From the IMG/VR virus record IMGVR_UViG_3300035180_001545, positions 1 through 64,000 of that record: DNA of 64,000 nt; one strand, written 5' to 3'. Under the pieces are notes generated by a model. The model was not told where the DNA came from, ran no database searches, and saw nothing but the letters and a program-made list of their open reading frames with translations. Both the position numbers and the translations under genes were made by a program. This stretch comes from a virus. Below, in pieces: positions 23,560-32,374 of this stretch (positions within the stretch are counted from its first letter, which is position 1; each line of letters begins with the position of its first letter).

Positions 23560-23925
23560 ATGCGTATTTATGCCCTCTTGGAACAGCCTCTCGCGCTCAG
23601 GCAGACAGCGCTTCGCTTTCAACAGCTGCTCGTTGAAGCGTTGCCGCACCGCGACTTGAAGCTAAGGCCGAGGGCGCGGTACCTGCCTGTCCCAGGCGGG
23701 TCGATCATCAAGGCATACATGATTTGGGTTGAGTCTCAAGCACCGCACGTTGACGAAGGCTATGTCCCAGGAATCTACGTCGCTGAATACACGTCAGGTG
23801 AAATCGATGTCAAGGATGGACATTGCATGCTAGCTTGCAGACAATTCGACAACGAAGCTAAGTTCATCGACTACGTGATCAAGGACTGTGAGCTGGCGCG
23901 CCCTGTAAAGCGAGACGGAAAATGA
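23560..23925 (+). CDS. Tagged QQ-helix protein
   Basis: 121 residues. Tag MRIYALLEQPL (L-L-E at 6-8), helix TALRFQQLLVEALPHRDLKL, then a beta-rich domain with PGIYVAEYTSGEIDVKDG. First gene after a TAAATA box with a predicted leaderless start. Ends in an ATGA overlap with another tagged paralog. Proposed capsid-targeted protein; C-terminal domain unknown. Confidence 0.7.
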   Translation: MRIYALLEQPLALRQTALRFQQLLVEALPHRDLKLRPRARYLPVPGGSIIKAYMIWVESQAPHVDEGYVPGIYVAEYTSGEIDVKDGHCMLACRQFDNEAKFIDYVIKDCELARPVKRDGK

Positions 23926-24272
23926 AGTTGACGGCTCTCTTTGAATCATCACTCGACTTAATGCTGAGGCGGTGGGTGCTACGCTGCCAGCAAGCATTAA
24001 TTGAACACGGTGACATTGCAACCCGCATCTCACCTGTGACCGCGGGGCGTAATCCAGCCTTTGTTAAGCAGCTAACGCTGATTGACAAAGCTACCGTTGA
24101 CGCTGTCATGAGCACCGCTTTGTACAATAGTGTCACATATGCAATTAGAGCAGATTCGGTGTACATCATGTCACCGTTCAAGCAGTTTTTGCAAGCCCCC
24201 GACGATACTATCTTAGATGATGCTTTTACAAAAACGATGGGCGAAGTAATAGATCGGTTTAACAAGCAATGA
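23922..24272 (+). CDS. MKLxxLFE-tagged QQ-helix protein
   Basis: 116 residues. Tag MKLTALFESS (L-F-E at 6-8), helix RRWVLRCQQALIEHGDIATR, then an Ala/Thr-rich domain. It is sandwiched by ATGA overlaps between two other tagged genes. Body sequence is unrelated to the neighbours beyond the first 40 residues. Role unknown; grouped with the family by tag and helix. Confidence 0.68.
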   Translation: MKLTALFESSLDLMLRRWVLRCQQALIEHGDIATRISPVTAGRNPAFVKQLTLIDKATVDAVMSTALYNSVTYAIRADSVYIMSPFKQFLQAPDDTILDDAFTKTMGEVIDRFNKQ

Positions 24273-24961
24273 AGCTCTCAGTCCTCCTCGAAGAGCGCAA
24301 GCTCTTAGCCGTCATCTACGGCGGCCGGTTCCAGCCTTTCCACAAGGGTCACTACTCGGTCTACCGTGAGCTGTGCAAGCAGTTCGGCGAAGGTGCCGTG
24401 TGGATCGCGACCTCCAACAAGACCAACTTTGACCCAGGCAACGGTGACATCTCGCCGTTCACCTTTGAGGAGCGGGTCGAGATCATGGTTCAGCTGTTCG
24501 GCATCTCGCCTGAGAAGATCATCGAGTGCAAGAACCCTGCTTTCGCTCCGAAGGAGGTGCTTGAGCTCTACAAGGCTCCTACTGTGATGGTCATGGTAGC
24601 CGGCGATAAGGACGTAGAGCGCTATGAGTCGTCAAAGTTCTTCGAGCAGTACCCGACCAAGTCAGGCAAGCCGGTGCCCTTTGCGCATGCAGCCGCCGGC
24701 TTGAAGACCGGCGAGTCCGATCCTCCAGGCGCCTACTATGTGATCAGCAATGCTCGAGACGGTAACCAGTCCGGCACGACTATCCGTGAAGCTTTCCAGC
24801 GCGCCGGCGAGGACGAAGCCAAGCAGGTTGCAGCCTTTAAGAAGTTCTACGGACCTAAGGTCAATGATGACATCCTCGACCTGCTGGTTAGCAAGATCAA
24901 GATGATCAAGCCGCCGCCTGAAGAGTCGGCGAAGCAGAAGGTTGAGAAGGACGCGGCATGA
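24269..24961 (+). CDS. NMN adenylyltransferase-like nucleotidyltransferase with LLE tag
   Basis: 230 residues. LAVIYGGRFQPFHKGHY carries the nucleotidyltransferase HxGH motif, and QSGTTIREAF matches the ISTxxR-type motif. The family makes NAD from NMN and ATP, or couples other nucleotides. Before the usual enzyme start it has MKLSVLLEERK, identical in form to the tag of the small paralogs, with L-L-E at 6-8. The C-terminus is Lys/Glu-rich. It is in ATGA overlaps on both sides. Substrate is not certain from sequence. Confidence 0.8.
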   Translation: MKLSVLLEERKLLAVIYGGRFQPFHKGHYSVYRELCKQFGEGAVWIATSNKTNFDPGNGDISPFTFEERVEIMVQLFGISPEKIIECKNPAFAPKEVLELYKAPTVMVMVAGDKDVERYESSKFFEQYPTKSGKPVPFAHAAAGLKTGESDPPGAYYVISNARDGNQSGTTIREAFQRAGEDEAKQVAAFKKFYGPKVNDDILDLLVSKIKMIKPPPEESAKQKVEKDAA

Positions 24962-25788
24962 GTTATGACCCTGAAGGAGGAGGCGGGGAGTTTGACAACC
25001 TGTCCGCTCCTCGCGAGGAGCTGCCTCAACCTAAAGGTTGCTGGATCTACGAGCCTGACAACCATGACGACTACCAGTGCTTGGTGCTTTGGCAGCCTGC
25101 ACCGGAGCTTGGAGCGAGACAGTGGACTCTCTTCGGCCAGCGAATCTTGATCGGCGTCTACCGTGACGAAGGCCGTTATGGCCTGTCTGAAACGAACGTA
25201 GTCTTCAGGCTGCTACCTAGCTTCCGCGTCGTGCCTGTCTCTGTCATCCTTGACATTCTCGAAAGCTCCAACCCTGACCTTAATAGGCACACCGTAGCGT
25301 TGACTGACATCGCCTCGGGTTCGGTTAAGCTCGTCTCTGAGATTGACCTCCGCCAGCACGGCGCCGGCGTTGATCACAGACAGCATCGCCAGCAGTTTGA
25401 CGAGCTTCGCAAGCCGCTACGGCAAGAGTATGACGCCCGTGGAAACGTCATTCTGCCAAAGCTGCGCTTCTCAAAGCATGAAAACGCATCGCTGTACCTC
25501 GCCCCACCGTTGGTAGATCAGCATGTCCCACATGCGAGCAACGCGACCCTGCCGGTCTATGACTACTATAGCCGTCTGCTCGCTCCAACTGATGTGTTCT
25601 ATGATCCCGACAGCGTTGACGGCTTAGGCTACGGCGATGACTATGACGGTCAGTTCGAGCATGACGTGTTCGGCGACTTCGTAGTCGGCGCGCGAGCAAA
25701 CAACACGCTGATCACTCGTAAGCCGGTCCAGCCGCTTGAAGTTGATCACCACAACACGCCGCTGAAGCGGCCTAGCAGGAGAGGTTGA
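24958..25788 (+). CDS. Hypothetical virion or baseplate protein
   Basis: 276 residues. A Gly/Glu-rich start, then a compact middle (GCWIYEPDNHDDYQCLVLW) and a His/Arg-rich segment (HGAGVDHRQHRQQFDELRK), with a long acidic Tyr/Asp-rich C-terminus. I do not recognise it. Its place between the nucleotidyltransferase and baseplate genes, in a chain of overlaps, suggests a tail component. It overlaps the next gene by one base (TGATG). Confidence 0.6.
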   Translation: MSYDPEGGGGEFDNLSAPREELPQPKGCWIYEPDNHDDYQCLVLWQPAPELGARQWTLFGQRILIGVYRDEGRYGLSETNVVFRLLPSFRVVPVSVILDILESSNPDLNRHTVALTDIASGSVKLVSEIDLRQHGAGVDHRQHRQQFDELRKPLRQEYDARGNVILPKLRFSKHENASLYLAPPLVDQHVPHASNATLPVYDYYSRLLAPTDVFYDPDSVDGLGYGDDYDGQFEHDVFGDFVVGARANNTLITRKPVQPLEVDHHNTPLKRPSRRG

Positions 25789-26747
25789 TGGACGACGACA
25801 TCATCACCGAAAATGAAGAGCCGGTAGTTATTACCGGCAAGCGCTCCAACCTGCCTGACTACAAGATCCGCTTGTCCGGCCCCGGCGGCGACGTGGTGTT
25901 TGAAGCTAGCGCGCCGCTGTCTGAGTCACGGCAAGCTGGCTATGAAGGCTACGGCATCATCCACCTGCCCACGGCCTTGGTTAGCTACAAGCAGACCTCG
26001 AGCCGGACCTTTGCCATCACAGGCAAGCTCATCTCGCGAACCACGGATGAGGCGACACAGAATGCGCGTAACCTTGACCTGATCCGCCGTTGGATCCTGC
26101 CTGACTTTGGGGGCACGGGCGCCACGCCGCCGATCCTGACAATCTATGGCTACCGCAATGACAACATTGACGGGCGGCGCGTCGTCCTCCGTCAGTACGG
26201 CTGGAACTTCCCTGAGGAGGTTGACTACATCTTCACTGGAGAGCAGCCGATGCCAATCATCGGCCAGCTTGACGTAACCGTTGAGGAGGTGTACTCGGCA
26301 GCAGAGGTGACAGCTGGGGCCTGGCGCCTTAGCTTGGGCGGCGAAGGCGAGTTCTCCAAGAGCCAGAATGAGAGCTCAAGCTCGTTCGAGCTTACGGGCA
26401 ACGGCTACGGTCGAACTGATCCGCTGCGGACCTCTCTTCCTAGCGCGAGCAACATTACCTCCGTGATGTCGGCTTTAGGGGGTGGCAAGGTCACAGTGCC
26501 AGGCGTGATCGCCGGCACGATCGCTCGGACGCTGGGAACAGCCGCCCTAAATAGTCCCGCGGTCAGGGCGATTACAAACAGCTTGCCTCCGGTGCTGAAG
26601 AACATCTTCGTGTCAGGCGCCAACGTAGCGGTTAGCGAAGTAGGCAAGACCGTCACCAAAAGCGTGTCAACCGTCACACAACCTAGCTCGACATCAGCCT
26701 TCGGCCGTGACACGCCCCTGGTGCCGCCCGGCCCCGTAGGAGATTAA
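25788..26747 (+). CDS. Baseplate tail-tube cap/initiator-like protein (gp48/gp54 type)
   Basis: 319 residues; AGGAGAGG precedes the ATG. Blocks such as YEGYGIIHLPTALVSYKQ, NLDLIRRWILPDF and RRVVLRQYGWNFPEEVDYI resemble the tube-cap proteins of T4-type baseplates. The Ser-rich C-terminal third is less structured. In T4 gp48 and gp54 form the platform on which the tail tube polymerises. Which of the two this corresponds to cannot be decided; only one candidate is present here. Confidence 0.6.
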   Translation: MDDDIITENEEPVVITGKRSNLPDYKIRLSGPGGDVVFEASAPLSESRQAGYEGYGIIHLPTALVSYKQTSSRTFAITGKLISRTTDEATQNARNLDLIRRWILPDFGGTGATPPILTIYGYRNDNIDGRRVVLRQYGWNFPEEVDYIFTGEQPMPIIGQLDVTVEEVYSAAEVTAGAWRLSLGGEGEFSKSQNESSSSFELTGNGYGRTDPLRTSLPSASNITSVMSALGGGKVTVPGVIAGTIARTLGTAALNSPAVRAITNSLPPVLKNIFVSGANVAVSEVGKTVTKSVSTVTQPSSTSAFGRDTPLVPPGPVGD

Positions 26748-27113
26748 ATGGCTGACTATACCGTCAAGGACTCGACATACAACCAACGCAACGGCCGCTA
26801 TACCCGCGGCGGCGTGACGGAGGTCTCGGCTCGCTTTGTCGAGTGGTGGGAGAGAGTCGACAACGCCCATGACCTCTCGGACGTCATCTACGTGCTCGAA
26901 GAGAAGTATGTCGGGCGGCCTGACCTGCTCGCCTTTGCCTTCTACGGCGATACACGTTTAAGCTGGCTCATCATGCAGTACAATGATATCCTCGACCCGC
27001 TTGAGTTGGTGACGGGTTATATGTTGCTCATGCCGTCAAAGGACAAGGTTACTTCAGCCTTCGGCGTCACCAAGGTCGGCGGCGTGCCTACAACAGCGGT
27101 GGGAAGCATCTAA
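26748..27113 (+). CDS. 53: Baseplate wedge protein gp53
   Basis: 121 residues, matching the gp53 family: RFVEWWERV, then YVLEEKYVGRPDLLAFAFYGDTRLSWLIMQYN and DPLELVTGYMLLMPS. The LysM-like core (Y-GRPDL-A-YGD--L-W----N) is conserved. It joins baseplate wedges to the hub. SD GGAG; overlaps the next start by one base. Confidence 0.85.
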   Translation: MADYTVKDSTYNQRNGRYTRGGVTEVSARFVEWWERVDNAHDLSDVIYVLEEKYVGRPDLLAFAFYGDTRLSWLIMQYNDILDPLELVTGYMLLMPSKDKVTSAFGVTKVGGVPTTAVGSI

Positions 27114-28768
27114 TGTCAGTGCCGGCTAATCCGCTCGATGTGTACGTCACGTACACCTACCACTTCGAGCTGCATGCTCATCCCAGCTGGGATAAGCTGC
27201 AGGACCTAACCACGAAGGATGAGAACAAGTCCACCGACAGCTTCACGCCTAACGGCACGTTGCTGATTAACACGCGAAAGGACGCTCATCAGTCAATTGA
27301 CGACGTGCACTTTGTAGCACAGTCTGAGGCTTCGGCTAAGACCGAAATGCTGATCCCTTACGGCGCGCTATCAATGACAGTCACTGAGCCAGGCGGGTTC
27401 TCCTTCATCGAGAAGCTGAGCGCAATGCGCAGTAACTATCAGGTAACAGCCGCTGCCACTGACAGCTTGAAGTTCGTGCTAAAGATCTTCTTTGTCGGTC
27501 GAAAGGTTGACAACACGATCGAGACTATCACGGCTAAGCTGATTCCCATGGTCATGCAGCCCAATGTAACGGCTACCTTCTCAGAGATGGGTGGCAAGTA
27601 TGGCCTGACCTTTACGACGGCAGCGACGCTAGGCTTGACAGATGACCCGTTCTCCGGCGCGGCGATGAACTACGCTTACACGAAGCGCGCTGTCTCCTTT
27701 AGCGCAGGCACGGTTGAGGAGGCATTGAGCAATCTCGAGAAGAGGCTCAATGAGGGCTACGGCCAGATCTATAAGACCGAAGGCACCACGGATCAAGGCC
27801 GCCCGCTCGTCTACAAGATCACATGGGACCCGGATATCAAGGGTGCGATCGAGACGCTTAACAAGAACTCAAATGCGCCGGGTGAGAAGAGCCAGTTTAC
27901 CTCGAACCCTCAGCTGCAGATTGGCTCCTTTATCCAAAAGATCCTGCAAGCCTCTCCCAAGCTACAGCAGAAGATCGGCGAATCAAAGCCAGGCCTCCAA
28001 AAGGAGGGCCATCCGAACATCTTCATCCCGTTGATTCAGCCTCGTGTCGTTTACAAGGATGACCAGGTGCTGATCCACTATCACATCGCTGTCAACAAGG
28101 GTGGCATGCAGAAGTCGTGGGTGTTTGACTACTACTTTGCTGAAGCCGGCAAAAATGTCGACATCACCTCATACGAGGTCAAGTTCCAAAATGTAGGAGC
28201 GTGGACTCCCGTCAAGATTGAAAGCGGCTTTGACTACACGTTCAACCAGAGCGCGAACATGCCCAAGGATCGGCCTCGTGTTTACAGCGAGAGCATCGTT
28301 ACAGATGACACGACGCAGAACGGCACCACAGTCGAAGTCCAACGCTCGACTCTTGGCTTTCAAAAGAATGATGTACGGATGCCGCCCCGTGTCACGGCTA
28401 ATGACCGAATCGGCTACACAAATGCGCCTTATAGCGCCACGCCGTCTTATCGGCTCGCGTCCGACGCCATCGGCGACTTCCAAACCTCGATCTCGTTCCA
28501 ACAGCAGTTTGAGATTCGAGGTAACCTTGACCTCCTTGACTGTACGGCTTACTATCCGGACGGCAGCGTAGTCGGCGACCTGTACGGTGGAAAGAACGTG
28601 TGGGTCAAGGTTAACATCTGGATGTTGGACCCTCGAGCACCGGGTGGCAAGCGCCAATTTTACTACACCAACTACTACAAAGTCATCACGGTTGAAAATG
28701 TCTTCTCAGGCGGACAGTTCAAGCAGCATTTGACGGTGGCAGCGGTTCCTGAAGCAGAGAACAAATGA
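27113..28768 (+). CDS. Baseplate hub-like structural protein
   Basis: 551 residues with no signal or membrane segment. It is immediately upstream of the gp5-like spike with an ATGA overlap, the position of a gp27-like hub. The N-terminal PLDVYVTYTYHFELHAHPS and the repeated beta-strand character support a virion protein. I see no diagnostic gp27 motif, and the length is above that of T4 gp27 (391). Assignment to the hub is from context. Confidence 0.6.
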   Translation: MSVPANPLDVYVTYTYHFELHAHPSWDKLQDLTTKDENKSTDSFTPNGTLLINTRKDAHQSIDDVHFVAQSEASAKTEMLIPYGALSMTVTEPGGFSFIEKLSAMRSNYQVTAAATDSLKFVLKIFFVGRKVDNTIETITAKLIPMVMQPNVTATFSEMGGKYGLTFTTAATLGLTDDPFSGAAMNYAYTKRAVSFSAGTVEEALSNLEKRLNEGYGQIYKTEGTTDQGRPLVYKITWDPDIKGAIETLNKNSNAPGEKSQFTSNPQLQIGSFIQKILQASPKLQQKIGESKPGLQKEGHPNIFIPLIQPRVVYKDDQVLIHYHIAVNKGGMQKSWVFDYYFAEAGKNVDITSYEVKFQNVGAWTPVKIESGFDYTFNQSANMPKDRPRVYSESIVTDDTTQNGTTVEVQRSTLGFQKNDVRMPPRVTANDRIGYTNAPYSATPSYRLASDAIGDFQTSISFQQQFEIRGNLDLLDCTAYYPDGSVVGDLYGGKNVWVKVNIWMLDPRAPGGKRQFYYTNYYKVITVENVFSGGQFKQHLTVAAVPEAENK

Positions 28769-30276
28769 AAGAGATCAACCACGGCGCCTCAGGCATTCCG
28801 GGCTACGGCAAGCAGTACGGCATGACCTTAGGCATTGTCAAGAATAACGCTGACCCTGCTCAGCAAGGACGGCTGCAAATTTACGTGCCCGCCTATGACG
28901 CAAACAGCTTTAATGTCGCTGACTTGCCTTGGGCTACATACGTGTCGCCGTTCGGCGGCGTGACAGCCAACTTTGCTGTGGGGCCAGAGGGGGAGACCCT
29001 ACCAGGCATCTCAGCCTACGGCTTCTGGGCGATCCCGAAGAACAGCGCCCAGGTGCTGGTCGGTTGCATTGACGGCAACCCTGACAACCGGTTTTGGGTC
29101 GGTTGCGTCTACATTCCTGAGCACAACCGGACCTTGCCTGCAGGCATTGACGGCGTTACGTCTGAGATTGACGAATCGGGTGTCTACCCGCAAAAGGACT
29201 TCCCGCACGCGCAAGAGAAGCTTCAGAAGGCAGGCTTGTGGAAGGGGTCAACCCACTTCAAAACGCGAGGCGGCTATGAGCGATCTGTCAGCCACCCATC
29301 TAACAAGAACAACAACAAGCCTACGGACAACGGCTATGCGCCTAAGCCTCTCGAGCCAGCTAAAGCTGACTCACAGGCCGTCTCGCTAACCTCGCCTGGC
29401 CGGCACATGTTCGTGATGTCGGACGTAGATGAGCATTGCCGTATCAGGCTGAAAACCACTAACGGCTCTCAAATCATCCTCGACGACACTAATGAGCGGA
29501 TCTACATCTCGACGGCTGAAGGTAAGAACTACATCGAGCTCGACGAAGGTAACGGCAAGATCTACGTCTACTCCGACTCGAAGGTCAGCATTCGAGCCAA
29601 GAATGACCTCAACTTGTACTCCGACGAGAACATCAACATCGTCGCGAACAAGCGCGTCCACATCAAGAGCGAGGAGCGCTCGGTTCACGTGACCGCCAAG
29701 TGCGATGTGACATTAAAGTCTACAAACGCCGACGTGTTGATCGCTGCAAGCCGTGACCTCAAGCTAAAGACCTTCAACGGCCCTCAAGCGGGCGCTCTCG
29801 GAGCTGAGACTGTCCAGACAAGCAACCCGCTCGACGTGATCTATCGTTGGCCTGAGAAGGGCGGGTCGGGTACGAGCAACATCGAGCTTGATTCAGCCGG
29901 CAAGGTCCAGTCGGTGAGCCAGCAAGGCACGTTGCTAACGGTGCGCGGCAGCGAGGGCTTCAACGTCAAGTCTTCGGGTTCCGTCAACTTGCAGGGCCCA
30001 AGTGTCAACCTGGCGTTCCCGAGCGTCAACTGGCAAAGCGGTGCGAGCATGAACCTCAAGGACACCGACAATAACTCTACCATCGTGGTTACAGGCGGTG
30101 CGAGCTCGTCCAGCGCTTACAGCGGTCATAAAGTCCTCTCTGTGCCGTACATGGGCGAGATGCCTCAGCAGGGCAAAGCAGGCGGCATGGTCAAGCCTGA
30201 GCATGAGTCATGGGTGCGTGATGAGGACTCAGCCTTTGCTAAGAACGAGCCTCGCAATTTTAAATACATTGGATGA
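28765..30276 (+). CDS. 5: Baseplate central spike gp5-like, lacking lysozyme domain
   Basis: 503 residues. Residues 10-120 form the OB-fold part (YGMTLGIVKNNADPAQQGRL, FWAIPKNSAQVLVGC, NRFWVGCVY). Residues about 205-340 show the VgrG/gp5-type repeat sequence (GRHMFVMSDVDEHCRIRLKT, IYISTAEGKNYIELDEGNGK), a triple-stranded beta-helix. The lysozyme domain that T4 gp5 carries between these parts is missing; the GH19 domain of the gene at 9168 could replace it. Confidence 0.8.
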   Translation: MKEINHGASGIPGYGKQYGMTLGIVKNNADPAQQGRLQIYVPAYDANSFNVADLPWATYVSPFGGVTANFAVGPEGETLPGISAYGFWAIPKNSAQVLVGCIDGNPDNRFWVGCVYIPEHNRTLPAGIDGVTSEIDESGVYPQKDFPHAQEKLQKAGLWKGSTHFKTRGGYERSVSHPSNKNNNKPTDNGYAPKPLEPAKADSQAVSLTSPGRHMFVMSDVDEHCRIRLKTTNGSQIILDDTNERIYISTAEGKNYIELDEGNGKIYVYSDSKVSIRAKNDLNLYSDENINIVANKRVHIKSEERSVHVTAKCDVTLKSTNADVLIAASRDLKLKTFNGPQAGALGAETVQTSNPLDVIYRWPEKGGSGTSNIELDSAGKVQSVSQQGTLLTVRGSEGFNVKSSGSVNLQGPSVNLAFPSVNWQSGASMNLKDTDNNSTIVVTGGASSSSAYSGHKVLSVPYMGEMPQQGKAGGMVKPEHESWVRDEDSAFAKNEPRNFKYIG

Positions 30277-30563
30277 AGCTCGTAGCCATCTTTGAAGATG
30301 AACGCCGTACCTTCGTGCTGAAATTTCAGCAGGAGCTGATTGACCTTGGGTGGGAGGTTGATGTCAAGCACCTAGGTGGCAACAAGTTCAAGCTCTCTGT
30401 GAGCAGGGATGAGCGGGCTCCTATGCTGCTATACGCCTTCAAGTACAACGAGCGAGAATGCATCGTTAGAAACGTCATCGATGACCGTACTCGAAGCTTC
30501 CACTCGGTCTATTTTTACAGCGGCCAAGAGTTTGCTGACTACGCACATGGGCATAACTTATGA
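30273..30563 (+). CDS. MKLxxIFE-tagged QQ-helix protein
   Basis: 96 residues, the shortest intact tagged copy. Tag MKLVAIFEDER (I-F-E at 6-8), helix TFVLKFQQELIDLGWEVDVK, then a single beta domain ending EFADYAHGHNL. Sits between gp5 and gp25 with ATGA overlaps both sides. As a minimal member it may show the core domain of the family. Confidence 0.7.
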   Translation: MKLVAIFEDERRTFVLKFQQELIDLGWEVDVKHLGGNKFKLSVSRDERAPMLLYAFKYNERECIVRNVIDDRTRSFHSVYFYSGQEFADYAHGHNL

Positions 30564-30937
30564 GCCAGTACAAGTTCTACCGTGGGTTCAGCACCAAAGG
30601 CTACGAGAATGTCGGCAAAGGCTTCACCCTCTACAACGTCGAGCTGATCCAAGAGGACCTCTTCAACGAGTTGTTCACCGTCAAGGGTGAGCGAATCATG
30701 CAGCCTGACTTCGGCACGCGCATCCCGTTACTGGTCTTCGAGCCGAACGACACCGTCACCGCGGACATCTTGAAGGAGGACGTGCTGAAGGTCATCAACG
30801 GTGACCCCCGCGTGCGGCTGCAAGAGTGCGACATCATCTCGGACATGGACAACCACCGGCTTATCTGCGTGGCTAAGATCCAATACATCGAGTTCAATGT
30901 CACTAAGGACTTGAGGATCGAGGTGGGTTCGCGATGA
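30560..30937 (+). CDS. 25: Baseplate wedge protein gp25
   Basis: 125 residues of the gp25/TssE family. Diagnostic blocks: LFTVKGERIMQPDFGTRIP, where the E-R-x-M-P-x-F-G-T core is typical, then LLVFEPNDTVTADIL and RVRLQECDI. It acts in the inner baseplate and nucleates the sheath. ATGA overlaps with two tagged small proteins. Confidence 0.92.
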   Translation: MSQYKFYRGFSTKGYENVGKGFTLYNVELIQEDLFNELFTVKGERIMQPDFGTRIPLLVFEPNDTVTADILKEDVLKVINGDPRVRLQECDIISDMDNHRLICVAKIQYIEFNVTKDLRIEVGSR

Positions 30938-31602
30938 AGCTGCAGTCACTGCTTGAAGAAACTGATCGGTCAGCCATCCTAAAGGCTCAGCAAGAACTCG
31001 TCGAGCTCTTGCCTGAGAGTGACATTCGAATCGTCAAGATTGACCCAACGCAAGGCTATTGGAAAGAGGTCAACGATAAGGATGTAGGTCAGCCGCTGTC
31101 TAACATGGCCTTATGCATCGACAACAAGATAACCGTCGCGATGTTTTATTGGGACACGAATGCGGCTAGCGGCCGTGGATTTTGCAATGACGTAAATGAG
31201 TTTATGACGATGCAGTCATTGGCTAACTGGGTGGAGCAGCAACAAGAGCTTAAAGAGAGCGCCCGGTCAGAAGCGCTAGAATTTCAACAGTACCTCATTG
31301 ATGAGGACTACGAGACAAAGCTTCAAGCGTCAAAGTGGGTGATGCGGCACAACTACGGGCCAACCGTCATTAAGCATCAAGAGACTGATGTTGAGGGCGG
31401 TATCCTGTTGCTCGCAAGAAAAGAGTCGGACAACCATTGGACGACTGCTTACCATTTCCCAGACGATATGAGCATGGGCGTTGCCATGTATGTCGATGAT
31501 CCAGGCAACAAGCACAAGAAAGTGGCCGGGCATACCAACTTTATCCACAGCGTCACGCTGAAGCCAGGAACAAATCTTAAGCGTTGGGCGATGCCAGCAT
31601 GA
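30934..31602 (+). CDS. MKLxxLLE-tagged protein with two QQ-helix units
   Basis: 222 residues. Tag MKLQSLLEETD, first unit RSAILKAQQELVELLPESDI, and a second unit at about residue 110 (RSEALEFQQYLIDEDYETK) that lacks its own tag. Each unit is followed by a beta-rich domain, so the gene looks like an internal duplication or fusion of two family members. ATGA overlaps on both sides. Unknown function. Confidence 0.7.
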   Translation: MKLQSLLEETDRSAILKAQQELVELLPESDIRIVKIDPTQGYWKEVNDKDVGQPLSNMALCIDNKITVAMFYWDTNAASGRGFCNDVNEFMTMQSLANWVEQQQELKESARSEALEFQQYLIDEDYETKLQASKWVMRHNYGPTVIKHQETDVEGGILLLARKESDNHWTTAYHFPDDMSMGVAMYVDDPGNKHKKVAGHTNFIHSVTLKPGTNLKRWAMPA

Positions 31603-32369
31603 AGCTACTTGAACTGCTCGATACAGGCCCTAGCGCCCATACAACCCTGTCTCGCTTCGCTAAGGAGCTCGAGGCAAAGGGCTTCGAGGCCGAAGTCAAG
31701 TCCAGCTCAAAACCCGGAATTATAAACCGCTCGAAGCTTTGCATCGTGGTCAAGGGCTATGGGCTCAGGGACGTGATCAAGCTCTACAAGCCGCTGTTTG
31801 GCTGGGAGGACACGAGCACCTACTTCGTTGACTCGAAGCATGAGAAGAAGTTCCGGACCGTGCAGGAGCTTGTGGCTGTGCTGAAGGACAAGTACAAGCG
31901 CTTGCCTAAGTGCCTCTCCTACGTGCCGCCCGTGGTCAAGGAGGATGAAGGTGTCGTGCCAATAAAGCGGCGCATCTTGAAGTTTCAGCAGGACCTCGAG
32001 AACCTTGACTACGAGACTGTCAGCAACATCATCAAGACCAAAGGTGTTTCCGCAGACGGCGCAACAACAGACAGGTTTGTGTTTGTCCTTGCGCCTGTGG
32101 ATGATGGTCATCGGTTCTCTACCCTCTACCAGAAAGTCGTCATCATCATTGATGACCAGGACTCGTTGATGGTTCCCGGTCGTCAACCTCGCTCCAAGGT
32201 CGAGCAGCTTGTTAACGTAGAGATCTTCCACTGGGGCGAGACGTATGAGGAGCTGCTTAAGCGTGACTGGACGAAGCACTACCCTAAGCGCCCAATCTTC
32301 ATCGAAGATGAAGCCGTGACTGGCAGGCAAGAGTCGCTTGACAACGCAATTGCCTACCTGACTAAATAA
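31599..32369 (+). CDS. MKLxxLLD-tagged protein with two helix units
   Basis: 256 residues. Tag MKLLELLDTGP has Asp at P1 instead of Glu. First unit TTLSRFAKELEAKGFEAEVK is diverged; the second (KRRILKFQQDLENLDYETV, near residue 128) is canonical. Like the previous gene it is a two-domain member. The start is the ATGA overlap at 31599. Its terminal Lys-stop codons (AAATAA) form the TAAATA box of gp6. Confidence 0.68.
   Translation: MKLLELLDTGPSAHTTLSRFAKELEAKGFEAEVKSSSKPGIINRSKLCIVVKGYGLRDVIKLYKPLFGWEDTSTYFVDSKHEKKFRTVQELVAVLKDKYKRLPKCLSYVPPVVKEDEGVVPIKRRILKFQQDLENLDYETVSNIIKTKGVSADGATTDRFVFVLAPVDDGHRFSTLYQKVVIIIDDQDSLMVPGRQPRSKVEQLVNVEIFHWGETYEELLKRDWTKHYPKRPIFIEDEAVTGRQESLDNAIAYLTK
32363..32368 (+). 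promoter_or_regulatory. Late promoter-like TAAATA box for gp6
   Basis: ACTAAATAAGCCCT then ATG at 32375. It overlaps the Lys-stop codons of the upstream gene; the gap to ATG is six bases and no SD is present. Confidence 0.65.
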
Positions 32370-32374
32370 GCCCT

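Noticed and set aside
26540-26552. TAAATAG inside the tube-cap gene
   Set aside because: It lies in coding sequence with no start codon nearby and is not at an operon boundary.
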